In this document: positions 47,346 to 56,609 of the stretch, piece after piece | Position numbering within the stretch: the stretch's first letter is position 1 | Layout of the letters: every line of letters starts with the position of its first letter | Origin: Entamoeba histolytica HM-1:IMSS | Taxonomy: Eukaryota > Evosea > Mastigamoebida > Endamoebidae | Length of the DNA stretch: 64,000 nucleotides | NCBI RefSeq assembly: GCF_000208925.1 | Contig: NW_001914860.1 | Coordinates: forward strand, 249,612 to 313,611 | Direction: 5' to 3' | The notes under the pieces: generated by a model | Told to the model about the DNA's origin: nothing | The model's input: only the letters and a program-made list of their open reading frames with translations | Databases searched by the model: none | Translations under genes and position numbers: made by a program

Positions 47346-48256
47346 ATAAATTATTTATAAATTGAATAATTTTAATTGTATTCTCATTATCTTTGGCTAC
47401 ATACACATTCTCTAAAACAAGTCAAAAAAAAACAATATTAAACTTTTTTGTTTTAATATATTGAGTTAATTTTATTTCCATTTTGCTTATCACTCAGTTA
47501 TGAGTTTTGATATTATCATAATTATTGTTTTTAAGTCTTTCCAATAATGTGGAACAAAACTGTATAGTTTGGTAATCAATTCTTTATCAATAACAACAAA
47601 TGAATTTATTATGGTGAAAGACTAATAAATTCAATTATGACTACTCTCCTTTAATTTCGTTTGTTTTTAAACCAACCTAAAAATATTCTCTTTTATTTCT
47701 CAAAAAAGGTTTTGAATAATATAAAACTTGAATATCAAGAAATTAGTTATTCTATTAATCCAATGACTTTGTAAGTGTTTTGTTTATAGTATTAAAAAAA
47801 TTATCAATTAAGTGATGGAAATGAATATATAAATTTACTAATGCACAGTTATTTTAATGATACAAGAAAATGAAAGAAACTAAAAAGTTATATTAACAGT
47901 ATAATTTTTAAAAGAATTGAATATGAAAAAAAAAACAAAGTAGAGTTAAAAAATAAATTTTAACAAGATAGTTTTTAGTAATTCCAGCTAATTCTAATTG
48001 TTTTTAAATAAAAACCTTATATTATCCAAAAACATATAAATAGCTTCATTTGTTAATAATTGAATATATTAACATTAGTTAAAGTATTAAGAACAAAGAT
48101 ATTATTGTAGAGAAGATGAATTGAGTCATAACAAAAAAAGGTATTATGGTTTTAACATAAAAATAGTAATTTGTTTTTTTTTTTTAAATTGGATTAATTG
48201 AAATTTTAAAAATAGTACATTATATTATCTTAAAAATATTTAATTTCAAATTTTCT
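47346..48256. other. Intergenic region
   Basis: About 910 bp of A/T-rich DNA. No ORF with coding character, repeat or strong hairpin found. The last part contains long T and A runs and must include the TBC-gene promoter. Confidence 0.4.
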
Positions 48257-49961
48257 ATGTCTTTGAACCAAAGCCTTGTTTTATTTGCAATGGAAGATAA
48301 ACAACTATTAATAGAAATGGCTAAAACAATTGGATTTCCAAAGGATAAGAGAGAAAAAATATGGAGACTAATATTACAAAATAATGAAGATTTTAAAGAG
48401 TTTAATACAAAAGAAGTTAGTCCAGACTTAGCTAATACATTCTTTGGAAAGTCATTATCAGAAGAAAAATATCAAAATTTTGCTCTTATCTATCAAATAG
48501 TTGAAAGTATTATTCCAACTGACTACCCACAATTTGAGGGGTCAATTGGTATTGCTGTGGTTATTGCTTCATTATTTCCAAATGACTTTAAAATGCAACA
48601 ACGTGCAATCACTCATTTCTTAACTAAATTTAATAATTATACCGCTGACTCTGATGGAATTATTCAATTACTTTGGTTATTGATACAATATCATGATCCA
48701 CAATTATCAAATCATTTAAAGAGTTTGTCAATAAATTTAAAATCATTAGTTCTTCAACATGTTTGTTCTTTTTAATATATTTAAGAATAGCAGAATTTTC
48801 ATTTCTAGTTTTATTCTTTATTTATTCAATTCTATGATCCAATAGATACTGTATTATCATTATATGACAGATTATTATATTCATCTCCAATTATTCCAAT
48901 GTTTATACTTTGTTCTATATTCATTACACATAGAAATGAATTATTTAAAGTAACAAGTTCACTTGTTCTTGAAACATATTTCAATGAAATTCGTCTTAAT
49001 GAGACTGACACTTCTTCATTACTTGTGTTTGCAAAATATATTCAACAAAACACACCTACGTCTTTTTCAAGATTATTAAGTTCATGTCTTTCAAATAATG
49101 CTATTTATCAACGATGGGAAGCCTCTAAATTTGATGGAGGTGTATATTTCCCCGTATCACCAACAGATATGCTTTCTGATAAACTAAATAATATCAATAT
49201 CATATATGTTGATGGACGAGAAGAAAATGACTATACCAATGGTCATATTAACAATTCTATTCTTCTTAAAGACATTGACACAACACGTGAAAGTGTTCAT
49301 TGGGTATTATATTTTTCAGGTGCTCCAAATGAGAGTGAATCAATTATAACAACTGTAGAAACATTAATAAAAAAGAATATAAAACATATATCAGTCCTTG
49401 GGGGTGGTTATAGTTTATATCATAAATTCTGGACAGAACGGTCTGAAGGTTTTAATATTGAAGACCATACAAAAGATTGTCAAGTGTGTCGTGGAGTTAA
49501 TTGGAAAAATGTATTTAAATTAGACTTTGTTAAAAAAGAGATCAAAAGAAGGAGCCTTTCCAATTCATTATCTGAGTTAGTAAAAGATAAAATAGCAGGA
49601 TTAGTTAGTGATAAAACTATTAAAGAAGTTAATTGGGAAAAAAAAGAAGAAACAGGAAGATGCCTTATTGAAAAAGTTGATATTTTATATGAAAGCAATA
49701 TGTTTGTTTTTTTTTGAAACTAAGTTTTAAAGAGAATCAGTACTTATTTCAATTAGAGGATATTTAGAGTATAATAGTATTGAATTAAGTATTATAGTCA
49801 ATGAAAATACTGTTGAAGAATTATTTTATGATGATATTGATAGATTTAGTTTTACTGGTAAAACAATTTTTATTCATACAAAGAATGGAGAAGAGATTAA
49901 ATTCCTTGTAAATGATAGTCCAGAAAAGTTAATTAAAGACATTCAAAATAAATCAATTTAA
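48257..49961 (+). CDS. TBC1D23-like protein (degenerate TBC + rhodanese), three exons
   Basis: Exons 48257-48760, 48809-49701 and 49757-49961 join in frame across introns of 48 and 55 bp (both GTTTGT...TAG), giving 533 residues. The N-terminal TBC domain runs over the first splice (HFYSLFIQFYDPIDT). It lacks the IxxDxxR Arg finger: the matching segment reads VSPDLANTF. A rhodanese-like domain follows (IIYVDGREENDYTNGHI; ISVLGGGYSLYHKF), whose active-site Cys position is Ser (YFSGAPNE), then a CQVC motif and a beta-rich C-terminus. This order is that of TBC1D23, a catalytically inactive adaptor that captures golgin-bearing vesicles at the trans-Golgi. That role here is inference. Confidence 0.8.
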
Positions 49962-50023
49962 CTACTTAATTCAATTGGTTTTACAATTATTTGGTTATCT
50001 ATAACGAAAATAAACAAATCATT

Positions 50024-50776
50024 CTAATTAAAATATTCATTTTTTGAAACAATAAATTCAAATGGATCAATTTTGATTTGCTTTAGAAAAGAGTGAAAAG
50101 AAATGTATTTAGATTTATCTAGTAGTTTAAATTCTTTATTTTTGTATATTAAACAAATTGGTTTCTTAAATGGTTGTCCTTCATCATCAGTCAACGAACT
50201 ATTAACACATAATGTTTTACCAAATAAACTAACTCCATGTGAAGAATGGCAATGACCAAAACAATGAACCTGAGGTTGAACTTCATCAATAAATTTTCTA
50301 ACTACTTTATTTCCTGCATGATAAAAAGAATCATTAATAATTTTTCTTCGATAAATACCATAATCCAGAATTCCGTATGGTGGCTCATGTGAGAGAGTAA
50401 TAAGAGGTTTATCTGGGTTAATTGAAAGGAGTTTAGTGTTAACTGGTTTAAATGGAAATGATTGACCAAAAAACTGAAACCCATTAATTATTTGTAACCC
50501 ATTCAATATATTCAAATTAGGTATTGACTGAAATGACTTCATAACAAACGAATGCTTAATGTAGTCTTCTCTTTCATGATTTCCTAAAACCATAATAATG
50601 TTTTTTGCTGGTTGATTTTTTAACCATTTTCCAAATGACTTTAAATTATCTTTATTTCCTCTATTAGTAATATCACCACAAATAAGCAAATAATCTGTTT
50701 TGTTTAGTGATAATGAAAGGTGGGTGTTATGAACATCAGAAATTACTGTAAAATGACTTGGTTGTGAAGGTATCAT
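50024..50776 (-). CDS. Calcineurin-like metallophosphoesterase, MPPED-type
   Basis: A 250-residue enzyme with all five metallophosphoesterase motifs: TVISDVHNTH, ICGDITNRG, VLGNHERE, LSHEPPYG and HCFGHCHSSHG. The Asp, Asn and His metal ligands are present. The order and the PYG after the third His resemble the MPPED1/2 (239AB) group and small bacterial phosphodiesterases. The substrate is unknown; cyclic-nucleotide or phosphodiester hydrolysis is typical. No signal peptide, so probably cytosolic. It is tail to tail with the TBC1D23-like gene, 62 bp apart. Confidence 0.85.
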   Translation of the reverse strand: MIPSQPSHFTVISDVHNTHLSLSLNKTDYLLICGDITNRGNKDNLKSFGKWLKNQPAKNIIMVLGNHEREDYIKHSFVMKSFQSIPNLNILNGLQIINGFQFFGQSFPFKPVNTKLLSINPDKPLITLSHEPPYGILDYGIYRRKIINDSFYHAGNKVVRKFIDEVQPQVHCFGHCHSSHGVSLFGKTLCVNSSLTDDEGQPFKKPICLIYKNKEFKLLDKSKYISFHSFLKQIKIDPFEFIVSKNEYFN

Positions 50777-50929
50777 GATTCAAATAAAATGAAATGAAAA
50801 TAGAAAAACTAAAAACTTAAAGTTATTCTTTAAAAATAAATTTGTAGGAAGTAAGAGTTAAAAAATACTTTAGATAATAATATCTAGTATCTATTTATAA
50901 GATTTTTGGTTTCATCTAAGTTTCTTCAA

Positions 50930-51160
50930 ATGGACTCTTTTTTAAATAAAGACAATACCTCTATTATAAATGAATCGGAAAAATACAACACAAGAAGAAT
51001 GGATGATATCATGAATGATATTCATTTTTTATCAAATTTCTTTGGAGAATGGAATTTATCTGTAGTAGAAGAATTTAAACGGAAACAAGATCTTGAGAAG
51101 TTACTAAAGTTATTAATTAAGAGAGACAACTTAGAAAACATAATTCATCAAAATAATTAA
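50930..51160 (+). CDS. Small helical hypothetical protein
   Basis: 76 residues from the ATG at 50930; the frame opens eight codons earlier with TTG. It is polar, then helical (MDDIMNDIHFLSNFFGEW), then a charged coiled-coil-like end (FKRKQDLEKLLKLLIKRDNL). The form is that of a small complex subunit. It is divergent from the metallophosphoesterase gene, 153 bp apart. No family recognised. Confidence 0.45.
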   Translation: MDSFLNKDNTSIINESEKYNTRRMDDIMNDIHFLSNFFGEWNLSVVEEFKRKQDLEKLLKLLIKRDNLENIIHQNN

Positions 51161-51724
51161 TTCTATTTTTTATTCATTTATTATTCTTAAAGAAATTCTG
51201 TAATAGAATTTGGGATTTTGGATTTAATAGTTATAAATAACAGAATAATGATATTCCTTTTTATCAGATTGACTCTTTTATTTATAAGTCTAATAAATTT
51301 CTTGAATATTAGATAGAATTAATTTAATGAGTTTCTTAATTAATTATTTCTTTAACCTTTTCTTTTCAAGAATAGCTTTAATGTTTATTCTTTGTTTTAG
51401 TATTAGATTTATTCATTTTACAACAATGTGGTAACTATCATTTCTAATTTCTCCTTAGATCAATTAGTTACCTCTGCTATAGGAAAGAAAAATAGGATGG
51501 AACATGTAAAGGAAATTTACCATTAACCAATATTAAATAGAAGATGGTAATGGTTCAAAGAAATAAAATATTACTAACTATCATTCTATAAATAAAAGAT
51601 AGTTAATTTTATATTGGTAATAATTAATAATTAATACATTAATTTTAAAAGAGAAATATCAATACACTAATTACAAATAAAAGAAAAACATCTAAACAAT
51701 AAGAAAAGTCAAAGAAAAAAAGGA
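51161..51724. other. Intergenic region
   Basis: 564 bp between a + strand gene and the 3' end of the flavodiiron gene. A/T-rich with short repeats of TTATAAATAA type. Nothing else seen. Confidence 0.4.
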
Positions 51725-52945
51725 TTAAGCTTTAAGGGCCTCAGCAAATTTCTTTCCCCATTCAAAGCATGTTTGTAATTCATTAGAATTAGGTTGGAAT
51801 TTAATAGATAAAGGTTCAACAGGTTGGTGAACTTTTAATTGAACGATTCTAGCTGATAAGTTTTTAACACCTTCACCACTCCAACCGAATGAACCAAAGC
51901 ATTGAACAAATCTATTACAATGGATAGTTGGATTAAGACTACATGCAATTTGCATAATAGGAGGAATAGTATCATTAACTAAAGTAGGTGTACCTAAAAG
52001 TAAACCTTTAGCATCTTCAAATTCCTTTAAAACATCACCAACAGAAGACTCTACAATATTAAACATCTTAACTTCAACACCAGTAGATTTAATTCCTTCA
52101 CTAATTTGTTCTGCCATTTTTTGAGTATATCCATAAGCAGATCCATAAGCAATAACAACTTTATTTTTTAAAGCAATAGGTTGTGCCCATTGTCTATATC
52201 TTTCGATATTTTCTTTAATGTGTGTTCTTAAAACAGGTCCATGGCTACAACAAATAGCTTTAAGTTCATCGCTTGGGAATCCCATTTGTGTTTCAATCAT
52301 ATCAAGTCCTTTAATTACATAATTTTTAAATGGTCCAAAAATACAATCAAAATAGTGTTTATATGCATCATCCATATCTTTAATTCTCTCCATCATTTGG
52401 TCATTAAATACTCTTTCATCTGCATAATGTCCTCCAAAAACATCACAACTAACTAATACTTTCATTTCTTCAATAACTGTCATCATAGTATCTGGCCAAT
52501 GTAAAAATGGTTGAATAAGGAATTTTAAGTGATAATTTCCTAAGTCAAGTGTTTTAATCTTTCCTGAATTTAATGTCTTTGTATTTTCTTTAATATGTCC
52601 AATGTATTTAATATTATTTAATGCTGCCATAGTTCCAATTACTGTTGCTTCTGGGTATTTCTCTAATATGTGAACTAATGATCCACTGTGATCTGGTTCA
52701 GTATGATTTAATACGATATAATCTAATTTTCCTTCTTTTCCTATGACATCTTCTATTCTCTCTAAACACTCTCCTGCAAAATTCTCTTTACATGTTTCAA
52801 ATAATACATTGCCTTTCTCACTTTTTAATAAAAATGAATTGTATGAAGTTCCATATGGTGTTGTCATTATTATATCAAACACTCGTAATTCTTTATCAAA
52901 TACTCCTACCCAATATAAGTCTTTTACTACTTCCAATGCTTTCAT
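51725..52945 (-). CDS. Flavodiiron protein (A-type flavoprotein, oxygen reductase)
   Basis: A 406-residue two-domain protein. The N-terminal metallo-beta-lactamase-like domain carries all diiron ligands: HTEPDH (81-86, giving H, E, D, H), H149 in FLHWPD, D168 in SCDVFGG and H235 in CSHGPV. The flavodoxin domain (from about 255) has the FMN loop YGSAYGYTQKMAEQI and SFGWSGEG. Flavodiiron proteins reduce O2 to water (or NO to N2O), a key defence for anaerobic protists. Those of Entamoeba are thought to be acquired laterally from prokaryotes. No extra rubredoxin domain, so electrons must come from a separate carrier. Complete length, first ATG. Confidence 0.95.
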   Translation of the reverse strand: MKALEVVKDLYWVGVFDKELRVFDIIMTTPYGTSYNSFLLKSEKGNVLFETCKENFAGECLERIEDVIGKEGKLDYIVLNHTEPDHSGSLVHILEKYPEATVIGTMAALNNIKYIGHIKENTKTLNSGKIKTLDLGNYHLKFLIQPFLHWPDTMMTVIEEMKVLVSCDVFGGHYADERVFNDQMMERIKDMDDAYKHYFDCIFGPFKNYVIKGLDMIETQMGFPSDELKAICCSHGPVLRTHIKENIERYRQWAQPIALKNKVVIAYGSAYGYTQKMAEQISEGIKSTGVEVKMFNIVESSVGDVLKEFEDAKGLLLGTPTLVNDTIPPIMQIACSLNPTIHCNRFVQCFGSFGWSGEGVKNLSARIVQLKVHQPVEPLSIKFQPNSNELQTCFEWGKKFAEALKA

Positions 52946-52978
52946 TCCTATGTATTTCTTTCTTTCAGTTCCTCTTTA

Positions 52979-53119
52979 TATATTCTCTTCTTTTTTTTCT
53001 CTTTGTCCAGATTCTTTTTTTCATTTTGTCCAGACTCTTTTTTTCTTCTTTCTCTTCTTCTAGATCTTTCTTCTCTTCTTTTTTCGGTTAGTTCTTTCCT
53101 CTTTTTCTTTCTTTTCTTG
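52979..53119. repeat. Polypyrimidine tract with a 23-bp tandem duplication upstream of the flavodiiron gene
   Basis: A stretch almost free of A and G on the + strand (so polypurine on the gene's strand), starting 34 bp upstream of the start codon. It contains two copies of TTTGTCCAGAYTCTTTTTTT (53002 and 53025). Such tracts can form triplex DNA or act as GA-type promoter elements. That role is inference. Confidence 0.6.
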
Positions 53120-53220
53120 AATAAACAATTAGAAATAAACAAAAATTAAATAAAAATAAATCAATTATGATTTAACTAATTTTAGGTTTTCAACGTGTTA
53201 TGAAGTGAATGAAGCAACTC

Positions 53221-53530
53221 CTTCAACACGTTTTATTTCTTTTAAATTAAAGTTGTTTTTTTAAATATCATCAACTTTATTATTCTTCGTTTCAGTTATT
53301 ATTTGATTTTTATTTTGGATTTAATATGTGTTAAACTTCCTCATTCTTTCTATTTTTGTTTTAAGAAGAATATATCCATAACACTATGAATATATTTTAT
53401 CTCCTTCAATATCAGCAACAAATTAACAAACACTCTTTTCTTGATAACACCTATATATATTCAATTTAAACTATTCACTATCAAATATATTTGTATGTTG
53501 ATAAATAAATAATACCATTATATTAAATAA
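53221..53530 (-). repeat. Dispersed inverted repeat, copy B, with near-identical core
   Basis: Reverse-complement partner of copy A (22400-22706). The core is about 53370-53520. Just beyond its lower end, at 53191-53232, this copy has a stem-loop (AACGTGTT...AACACGTT, extended by GAAG/CTTC after a 2-base bulge) that is degraded in copy A. It lies between the flavodiiron and ARPC4 genes. The rest of 53143-53789 is A/T-rich spacer. Confidence 0.75.
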
Positions 53531-53789
53531 TTCTTTAATAATAGCTTATAATAAGTACTAATAAATATTAACCAATTAGTCTTGAATAAGTATTATTTGG
53601 CAAAAAGTAACTCCATAACCAGATTATAATTGGTAGTTCATTTATTTAATTTATTTTAGTGTTTGTGTGGTGTTTCTGACAAAGTACTTTTGAATTGAAA
53701 ACAATAATAACCAAACAAAAAAAAAATAAAAAGTATTTTATAAAGATAAATAACAAAAAAAATAAAAAAAAAAAATGATTTGGTTTGAT

Positions 53790-54365
53790 TTAAGCTAATA
53801 ATGCCTTGAAGAAACCAGGAGCTGGTGAAGTGCCAGTAATACCAGCAACAGCAATACGAGCACGAGTATTAACAGAAATCTTCATATCTGAAATTTCTTT
53901 ATCGATTTCTTGCATAAATTCAATAATGAAATCGATAAGTTTATGTTTAAAGAGATTTTCTGTTTGGAAGTTAGTAATTAAGAAAGAAATATCATATCCT
54001 TTAATTGGTTTTCTTCTAAGAATAACAAAATTTTCAGCTCTTTGTTGAAGGAATGAAACAAATCTTCTAAGAAGAATAACTTCAAGATTATCAGCTTTTT
54101 TAACACAAATTGAAATTCTTACTGAGTTAATTGATCCTTCAATCATTACTTTCTCACATTTATCAACTCCATTTTCTTCACCACTTGGTTCAGATGGTAC
54201 TCTAACAATAACTACTGGTTTAAAAATAACTTCTTTTGAAAGACCAAGTTCAACTTCTGGTTTATTGTGTCTTTCAATTAATTGTGATGCAAAGTTAGTT
54301 ACACACATTGCACTATTCAAAGTTGCTCTAATAGTATCTAAATATGCTTGATAAGTGGTAGCCAT
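53790..54365 (-). CDS. ARPC4: Arp2/3 complex subunit 4 (ARPC4, p20)
   Basis: A 191-residue protein. ARPC4 hallmarks throughout: [90 protein letters not shown] and [20 protein letters not shown]. Usual length is 168. Two additions explain the excess: an insert after the second strand ([13 protein letters not shown]) and a replaced, longer C-terminus ([17 protein letters not shown]). The Arp2/3 complex nucleates branched actin for movement and phagocytosis; ARPC4 is its structural core with ARPC2. Single exon, first ATG. Confidence 0.95.
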   Translation of the reverse strand: MATTYQAYLDTIRATLNSAMCVTNFASQLIERHNKPEVELGLSKEVIFKPVVIVRVPSEPSGEENGVDKCEKVMIEGSINSVRISICVKKADNLEVILLRRFVSFLQQRAENFVILRRKPIKGYDISFLITNFQTENLFKHKLIDFIIEFMQEIDKEISDMKISVNTRARIAVAGITGTSPAPGFFKALLA

Positions 54366-54620
54366 AATAAAGAACTTATATTTGAATTACTTGTCTTTTA
54401 GTTCATTCTTTTTTTTATAAACTATTATTAAGTTCTTATTTTTTTTCCATTAACCAATACAAATTATTTTCTTCCATTGATTATTTAAACGTTTTATTCA
54501 ATAAAAAATTCTTATTCATTCAAACTAAAATACAATATTTTTCTCTTTATAAAATTATTCATTAGATAATACTTATGTCAGAATAATAAAAAGTAAACGT
54601 TACAACAAATCTATTTAATT

Positions 54621-55685
54621 TTAATCATGAACGTGGGATTGTTGTGTAATTTCTTCAAAGGCAGTCTCTAATTTTTGTTCTTCAATAAGTTCTTCTTCTG
54701 AATTTTTAAGCATTTCTTTTATATGTTCATCTAATTTTAAATCATCAACAATATGATATTCACCTCCATAACAGACAACTGGCATACTAAAGAATATTCC
54801 TTTTGGAATACCATATTGTCCTTCACTATAAACTCCCATACAAACTATCTTTTCTTTATTTGTTCCAAGACACCAATCTCTAAAATGATCAACAATTGCT
54901 TTGGCAGCTGAAGCAGCTGATGATGCCTTTCTCATTTCAATTACTTTAGCTCCTCTTTCTTGAACAGTTTTATTAAAAGATTCTAACCATGACTCTTCAA
55001 CAAGGTCAGCTACTCTTTTTGGTCCATTTGATGTTTGAACAACTGCATGAGAAATATCTGGACATTGTTTTTCTGAATGATTTCCCCATACAAAAGCATC
55101 AGAAACATCTTCAACTTTACAATTTAATTTACTTGCAATTTGAGCAATAGCCCTATTTTGATCAAGTCGAGTTAAACAAGTAATTTGTTTAACATCAATT
55201 CCAGCATTATTAGCAACTACAAGTGCATTAGTATTAGCTGGATTAGCAACAACTAAAACTCTAACATGAGGATTAGCAAAATTCTTAAGAGCAAGAGCTT
55301 GTTCTTTCATAATTCTAGTGTTAATGCCAATTAATTCTTTTCTTTCCATACCTACTTTTCTTGGCATACCAGCAACTAAAATAGCACATTCAACATCTTT
55401 AAATGCAACTTCTGTTTTATTTGAAGCTACAACTCCTTTAACAAGTGGGAAACAACAATCAGCTAATTCCATTTTTACTCCTTCCATAGCTTCAACCATA
55501 ATATCATATAAATGTAAATAAACTGTTTGATTTGGACCAAACATTAAACCATGAGCAATTAAGAAAAGAAGATTATATCCAATTTGACCTGCAGCTCCAG
55601 TTACAAGAACATGAAGTGGTTTTGATTCAACATTTGGATCATTGTTAACACGAGACCACACTTTATTAGAATCAATATTAGCCAT
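54621..55685 (-). CDS. Malate dehydrogenase, cytosolic type
   Basis: A 354-residue protein of the LDH/MDH superfamily, cytosolic (MDH2-type) subgroup. NAD-binding loop VLVTGAAGQIGYNLL (29-36 core), substrate-binding AGMPRKVGMERKEL, catalytic LTRLDQNRA, and the His motif FVWGNHSEKQCPDISHA. A ~20-residue acidic C-terminal tail goes beyond the usual end. It interconverts malate and oxaloacetate. In organisms without a Krebs cycle it takes part in the PEP-oxaloacetate-malate-pyruvate bypass of glycolysis. No targeting signal, so cytosolic. Single exon, first ATG. Confidence 0.95.
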   Translation of the reverse strand: MANIDSNKVWSRVNNDPNVESKPLHVLVTGAAGQIGYNLLFLIAHGLMFGPNQTVYLHLYDIMVEAMEGVKMELADCCFPLVKGVVASNKTEVAFKDVECAILVAGMPRKVGMERKELIGINTRIMKEQALALKNFANPHVRVLVVANPANTNALVVANNAGIDVKQITCLTRLDQNRAIAQIASKLNCKVEDVSDAFVWGNHSEKQCPDISHAVVQTSNGPKRVADLVEESWLESFNKTVQERGAKVIEMRKASSAASAAKAIVDHFRDWCLGTNKEKIVCMGVYSEGQYGIPKGIFFSMPVVCYGGEYHIVDDLKLDEHIKEMLKNSEEELIEEQKLETAFEEITQQSHVHD

Positions 55686-56609
55686 TAATGTTAGAATTAT
55701 GTTTAAAGTTCTAACATAGGTTTAAATACTCTTTTTTTTACCCTTTTTTCTCACTGTTCATTCTTGTAATTTAAGTTGAAATTGCAACTTTTCAAAAATA
55801 ACCCTTTCAGTTTTTAATGAGTTTTGTTTTTATTTAGACATATTTAATTATTAATATCTTTGAATTTACTTTATGAATCGTTTCTACTTCTATTCAATAT
55901 CTCTATATCTATTCATTTAACATTTTTTGTAGTTGAGGTTATCAAAAAATACTAACTTCCATTTTCTCACTAATTTTTATCAAAAATATGAAGAATTATT
56001 ATTTTTTTAAAATTAAAACACGTGCTTCTACGTTGTTTTTTTATTTGATTTTATTTTGAATAAATCGTTAATTAATTTGAATTTCAATTGAATTTTATTC
56101 AATAATACTTGAATCATATTTCAAGATACTATTTTTTGTATGGAAATTATCTGATAATTCAATTTATTTCTTTTTATGTTTTATTTTCATTTTTCTTTCT
56201 TTTAATAACATTTTTTAATGTTTTTAAATTTGTTATTTTATTTTTCTTTGAATTTCTGTTTTGTTTTATTAGGTAACATAACTACAACTCGTCTCATAAA
56301 CTCTAATTAAATTATTGGTACCATTCTTTACAAAGTAAAAAATAAAAAAGATTTATTTAAACAGACACAACAGAACAATAAATGTCAGACAATAAAAGTG
56401 GAAATGAACAAAGAATTTCAGAAAATAAAAACCTCAATAAAGAAATAAATGTTTTATATAACGGAAATAAAAAGAAAAGCCAAACAAAACTATTTTCATG
56501 AGTTGTAATAAAGTAAGAAAAGAAACAAAAAAAAGAAGTTGGAAGAATTACAAAACCCACATTATTTATTTAGAACTTGAATAAAGATTTCTTGTTAAAT
56601 AACATACAA
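55686..56609. other. Divergent intergenic region, MDH / EHD
   Basis: About 920 bp between start codons. Contains a 39-codon ATG frame (56382-56501, MSDNKSGNEQRISENKNLNK...) with coding-like composition but no support. A GAACT element lies at about 56573, 37 bp upstream of the EHD start. No repeats found. Confidence 0.4.

Noticed and set aside
56382..56501. 39-codon ORF upstream of the EHD gene
   Set aside because: Short, polar and unlike any family. It may be coding-like only because A-rich DNA yields Lys/Asn/Glu codons.
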